Of a stretch of DNA of 32,490 bases, positions 29,701 through 32,490 are shown piece after piece. The notes below the pieces were generated by a model that worked only from the letters and a program-made list of their open reading frames with translations, searched no databases and had not been told where the DNA came from. Position 1 is the first letter of the stretch. The number at the start of each line of letters is the position of its first letter. Source of the stretch: Ectocarpus siliculosus (Eukaryota > Sar > Phaeophyceae > Ectocarpales > Ectocarpaceae); contig FN649749.1 of NCBI GenBank assembly GCA_000310025.1, forward strand, positions 1,979,014 to 2,011,503. The letters run 5' to 3'. The translations under genes were made by a program, and so were the position numbers.

Positions 29701-32407
29701 GCCATATTTGGCAGTACCGGGAACCGCCAAAGGCTGTACCGCCGGCAAACGAAGTACCGGGATCCGCCGAAAAGAGTACCGCCACATTGAAGTACCGCCC
29801 CGCCTGTATCCGCCTAAAAAAACGGTACCGAGGTGTACCCTGAAATTTTATTATTAGTGTACCGGGACATCAGTGGTTTTCGGAGGGGAAGCACGCGGGC
29901 GAAGCCCGCGAATACATCTCTGAAGCCCTTTGGTTGTGTTAGGCATGCATACACGCACACATTAAAAGGAGGGCCGCACGCGCTTTCAAAATCTAGCACC
30001 TCTTGCGATGAAGGAAAGGAAACACCAGACAGAGCAAAGGTGTCGTCACCGCGGCAGCAAAGAAGCAACCGTTCATTTGCCCGCCCAGAAAAGTATGCGG
30101 GTCTTCTTCCATCTACGAAGTGTGTATGTTCATGTTGTCTGAAAATGATTGATGATGATTGCCCCAGCGAACAAGAAATCAGACAGATGCCAGAGCGTCA
30201 TCATCATCACACGTTTCCTCAAGTGGTCTGGCGCGCGGCCAACATGGAAACGCGCAGGGATGGAGATCACGGGGGTGGGGGCACTCGCTCGACATAACAA
30301 GCGCGTGTGCGCGCGGGTGATGCTGCTACTCTCCTCTCCCTCCTCGCCCTGCTCCTGAGCTAGTTCTCCTCTTGGTCCTGCTACGGTGGTACTTATCCTA
30401 CAACTCAGTGTGGATCTTGACGTTCGTCGAGACACTTCTGGTTCTTCCTGCGGTGGGCGTGTGGCACATTGCAGCTCGCAGGCTCCTGGCTGTTCGAATT
30501 ATATGTCCTGCCAAAACCAGGCAAATACGAAATGCCCAAAAACAAAAACAAAACTCACACACACATTTATATTCGGTGCCCCGAAAGCGGGGCAATTGCA
30601 AAAATGTCTCGAACGTAGACAAGGCTCCAAGTTAAGATAGAGAAAGCTGATTGGCGGACGCCAAGTTACATCTGTCCCGCCGCCTATATTGCCGAAATGA
30701 GCCTCGCGAAAAAATGAAAACGTACTACTGCTGTAACACCCTCTTGTGCTGTTTTTACCCCTTTCGCTTGACTTTGGCTCTGTTGTTGAAGGTGTCGAAC
30801 CGGTGCAAGATTTGAGTCACGTGCGACTAGTCTGCATGGGGTTCGGGATACTACCGGATGCGAAGAGCCTCACTGGTGAGCTCCTCCCACCAAGCCAGGG
30901 AAGTTGCGCACGTTTGCTCCTGTACAAGAGACTGCCTTCGGCCTATTCCCAGCGCTCATGCGGACATGCTCACCCCCCTCCCCCCGCCGCCGCCGTAGGC
31001 TTGGTTCTTAATCGATCAAGAATGGTCGATAGATATTGGTTGTGTTGTTTTCTAATTTTCTCTCAGGCGTTGGTCATTTTAAATGCTTTGGTCGACAACG
31101 CATGCACGGGTGGGTAAAGAGCTTAGCTGAGTACATATTTGAGTAGTGTTTGACGCTCGGCAGATATATACCACGCTGAGAAATTCATTCTGCGTGCCCC
31201 CCACCGACTGGAGCTCTTCGGTCAGAGGTGAGGAAATGCCGTGTACAGGGTAAGGCAGAAGCTGCGAGCGATGACGAGTTGATGATGGAACGGAGACAAT
31301 GAACTTTCTTCCAATATGCAAGTCTACGTTTTTTCTTTCTTTTTCCTAGTATGACCCAACGAATCCATCTCTATCTAAGAAAAGAGTCTAAGACAGATTA
31401 GCAATGAACCCATAGCGTCAGCGAAGGCTGCCTGTATTTCCACGATTTCCCGAGCAGCACACAGCGATATCTCCCCTGTGGGTAACAGGCTCAACAAGAC
31501 AGTTTGGTCTACCTTTGCTCGCGTGCTGCCTTCTTCTTTTTTCAGAATGCAGAGTGCCACATTTCGACGCACACCCGACGCCCGTAAACGTGGCAATTCG
31601 GCCAAAAAACATCCAAGTGCCGCAATCCGGTGAGTTGTTTTCGTCGAGTATGTCCCGAGTTTTTTCGGGGGGAGGTAGATTTCCCCCCACGGTTGTGGGC
31701 CCTTTTTCGCGCGTGTACGTGTCCTTCCCAATACCTAAGATTATCAAATTCAGTAAGTGTATACCCAAGGGTACACGAAAATTCTCCCATACGGTCCAAT
31801 CTCGGAGATTTGCGGGGAGGGGGGGGGGGGGATTCCGGTAGTCAAATTCCTACATGAACAGCTTATGGTCTCCACGCGGGATTTGAGCCACCTTGCTTGA
31901 TTTTTTCTGTACTGTGATGGCGGGAAGCCGTGTCTTTGCCCTTTTAGGATACGCATTTTTTAGGTGTACAGCAGTATTAACTGAGTAAATTGAGGTTGTT
32001 TTTTTTTTGTGAGCAGCAACGTCAACAATAACGTTGTGACCTCGGTTGTTTTTGTCGCAGACAGCTACCCTAGATTTAGCATTTTCTGAAATATTCCAAT
32101 ATTTACCAGCAAGGCCTTCCTGGTATGTGTGAGCGCGCTCTGATTGGTCGGGGCCGAGATTGAGCTGTGTCTCTTAGGCCTTTTTTCTTGTTTTCCTCGT
32201 CAACAATTTGACATTCTTGTTTTCCTCATCAACAGTGTTGACATGACACCTCTTTCCCTTCGCTGCTTTCGTGTTTGTGCCGATCCCTCTGCGGCGGCGC
32301 GGGGTTTTGATTGGTCGGGGCGGTCGGCCCGCTCAGACGGGGGGCACGCTGCAAAGCAAAACCCGGGGGGGTCGCGGAGGAATCGAGGCTGCTGCACGGT
32401 GTCCTAG
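26406..32407 (+). CDS. membrane-anchored ubiquitin-fold protein (UBL3/MUB family), complete, four exons
   Basis: Exons are 26406-26580, 30792-30875, 31546-31629 and 32337-32407: 414 nt, 137 residues plus stop. Boundaries are CAG|GTAAGC, TTGAAG|GTG, CTG|GTGAGC, TTTCAG|AAT, CCG|GTGAGT and CTCAG|ACG. All introns interrupt codons after base 1, and the split codons restore Gly59, Glu87 and Asp115. Residues 1-20 are an Ala/Gly/Thr-rich leader. The ubiquitin-fold domain runs from LRLKFIFANHDGVVVEF through LVKDLKVALMGRWP, HVRLVCMGFGILPDAKSL and CRVPHFDAHPTPVNVAIRP. The HPTPVNVAIRP strand and the VRLVCMG-GILPDAK block are typical of plant MUB and animal UBL3. A basic linker leads to GCCTVS: CTVS is a CAAX box for prenylation, and the Cys before it is a likely palmitoylation site. 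Family knowledge: these proteins sit on membranes and recruit ubiquitin E2 enzymes (plants) or sort cargo into vesicles (animals); they lack the C-terminal Gly-Gly. Intron lengths are 4,211, 670 and 707 bp. Confidence 0.93.
26766..26822. repeat. (CT)n microsatellite
   Basis: Interrupted CT repeat in intron 1 of the UBL3-like gene. Confidence 0.9.
27624..27682 (+). repeat. dispersed repeat, copy 2 (paired with 8726-8780)
   Basis: TATATCTCGAACGGGCA followed by TTTCTGTG and a CCTAGTAAAT end, parallel to the copy at 8726. A TACAGCAG motif begins at its right end (27683). Confidence 0.55.
28540..28715 (+). repeat. GTACCGCC-rich array, diverged
   Basis: Dense TACCGCC, CCGCCATA-T and GTACTGCAGTACCGC elements, related to the better-preserved array at 29503-29760. 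It lies in intron 1 of the UBL3-like gene. Confidence 0.75.
28743..28815 (+). promoter_or_regulatory. tRNA-like Pol III internal promoter (A and B boxes)
   Basis: A perfect B box GGTTCGAGTCC at 28798-28808 lies 40 bp after an A-box-like TAGTGGAGTTA at 28758; the surrounding GTCTAGTGGAGTTA resembles a tRNA D arm. From GGGAG to GCCC is 73 nt, tRNA size, and T-rich runs follow. The acceptor stem pairs poorly and the T stem has one mismatch, so it is not a functional tRNA. It fits a tRNA pseudogene or the head of a SINE. Confidence 0.4.
28881..29033 (+). repeat. 150-bp dispersed element, copy A (paired with 31353-31509)
   Basis: Shares CCAACGAATCCATCTCTATC, AGATTAGCAATGAA, TTTCCACGATTTCCCGAGCA, GATATCTCCCC-GTGGGTAAC and TCAACAAGACAGTTTGGT with the copy in intron 2. 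It follows the tRNA-like promoter and a T-rich run, so the unit could be a SINE body. Confidence 0.85.
29263..29330 (+). repeat. dispersed repeat with telomere-like end, copy 2
   Basis: TTAAGCAAACATATGGGATA-type start as at 25001, ending in TTTAGGGTTAGGGATAGGGT and further TTAGGG units (29298-29329). An interstitial telomere-like tract inside intron 1 of the UBL3-like gene. Confidence 0.75.
29503..29760 (+). repeat. 70-bp tandem array with perfect ACCGCC-GAA-GGCGGT hairpins
   Basis: Unit starts at 29503, 29583, 29653 and 29723 (periods 80, 70, 70). Unit 1 carries a 10-bp internal duplication. Each unit has ACCGCCGAAGGCGG (stem 6, loop GAA), CCGCCATATTTCAGTACCGC, an A-rich spacer and a CCGCCAT-TTTGG-AGTACCGG half. 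The last unit is mutated at the hairpin (AAGGCTG). Confidence 0.9.
31353..31509 (+). repeat. 150-bp dispersed element, copy B
   Basis: Second copy of the element at 28881-29033, here in intron 2 of the UBL3-like gene and ending only about 36 bp before the exon 3 acceptor. It may therefore carry or overlap the branch-point region. Confidence 0.85.
32187..32246 (+). repeat. two-copy 30-bp tandem repeat in intron 3
   Basis: CTTGTTTTCCTC-TCAACA followed by TTGACAT, twice in succession. A separate TGATTGGTCGGGGC duplication sits at about 32140 and 32308, the second just before exon 4. Confidence 0.8.
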
Positions 32408-32460
32408 CCCTATAGCGATATACGGTACGGCCCTGTGCAGTAGCTGCTCGGACGACAAGA

Positions 32461-32480
32461 GGGGGGGGGGGGGGGGGGGG
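32461..32480. repeat. poly-G run at the right edge
   Basis: About 20 consecutive G, interrupted from the window end only by GAAGACACCC. Confidence 0.9.
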
Positions 32481-32490
32481 GAAGACACCC

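Overview
This window looks like nuclear DNA of an intron-rich eukaryote. A brown alga or related stramenopile is my best inference, not a demonstrated fact. In favour are GT-AG introns of about 0.1 to 4.2 kb, proteins that can only be read by joining phase-matched exons, poly-Ala/poly-Gln/Gly-Pro low-complexity protein, abundant microsatellites, TTAGGG-type telomere-like repeats and many dispersed degenerate repeats. I see no bacterial operons, CRISPR arrays or prophage. Only a minority of the window is confidently coding.

Left part (1-5,050). A minus-strand nuclear gene for mitochondrial ribosomal protein uL15m (exon 1 at 1989-1664, exon 2 at 412-304) runs off the left edge. After an intergenic stretch come the last two exons of a minus-strand UAP56/DDX39-type DEAD-box RNA helicase (4307-4137 and 3725-3578). 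They are preceded by a dead tandem copy of the exon start; no helicase core exons lie upstream where they should be.

Middle (4,950-17,200). A series of minus-strand coding blocks is visible. The best is a four-exon block (13755-13562, 13223-13139, 12369-11784, 10468-10281) whose phases all agree and which encodes a Gln/His-rich then Ala-rich protein of unknown function. Other blocks (17150-16840, 16598-16410, 16030-15846, 15707-14918, 6470-5502, 5270-5165, 5043-4947) may belong to the same long gene or to two or three genes; the joins are unresolved.

Right-centre (17,200-26,400). This is mostly repeats: a medium-period satellite, two related repeat blocks with shuffled and inverted segments flanking an assembly gap (100 N) set in CGACC/ACCCG simple repeats, a three-copy GC-rich tandem repeat, and an OTU-protease-like relic ORF. 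A possible minus-strand exon lies near 25.5 kb.

Right end (26,406-32,407). A complete plus-strand gene for a membrane-anchored ubiquitin-fold protein (UBL3/MUB family) can be assembled from four phase-consistent exons into 137 residues ending in a CAAX box. Its first intron (4.2 kb) holds a palindromic CCGCC-type array, a tRNA-like Pol III promoter, telomere-like repeats, and one of two copies of a 150-bp element; the other copy lies in intron 2.

Across the whole window the 8-mer TACAGCAG (or its complement CTGCTGTA) recurs about two dozen times, where about one is expected by chance. This is the most unusual window-wide signal. The three recognised genes serve mitochondrial translation, mRNA processing/export and membrane ubiquitin-fold signalling; nothing in their layout suggests a shared pathway.
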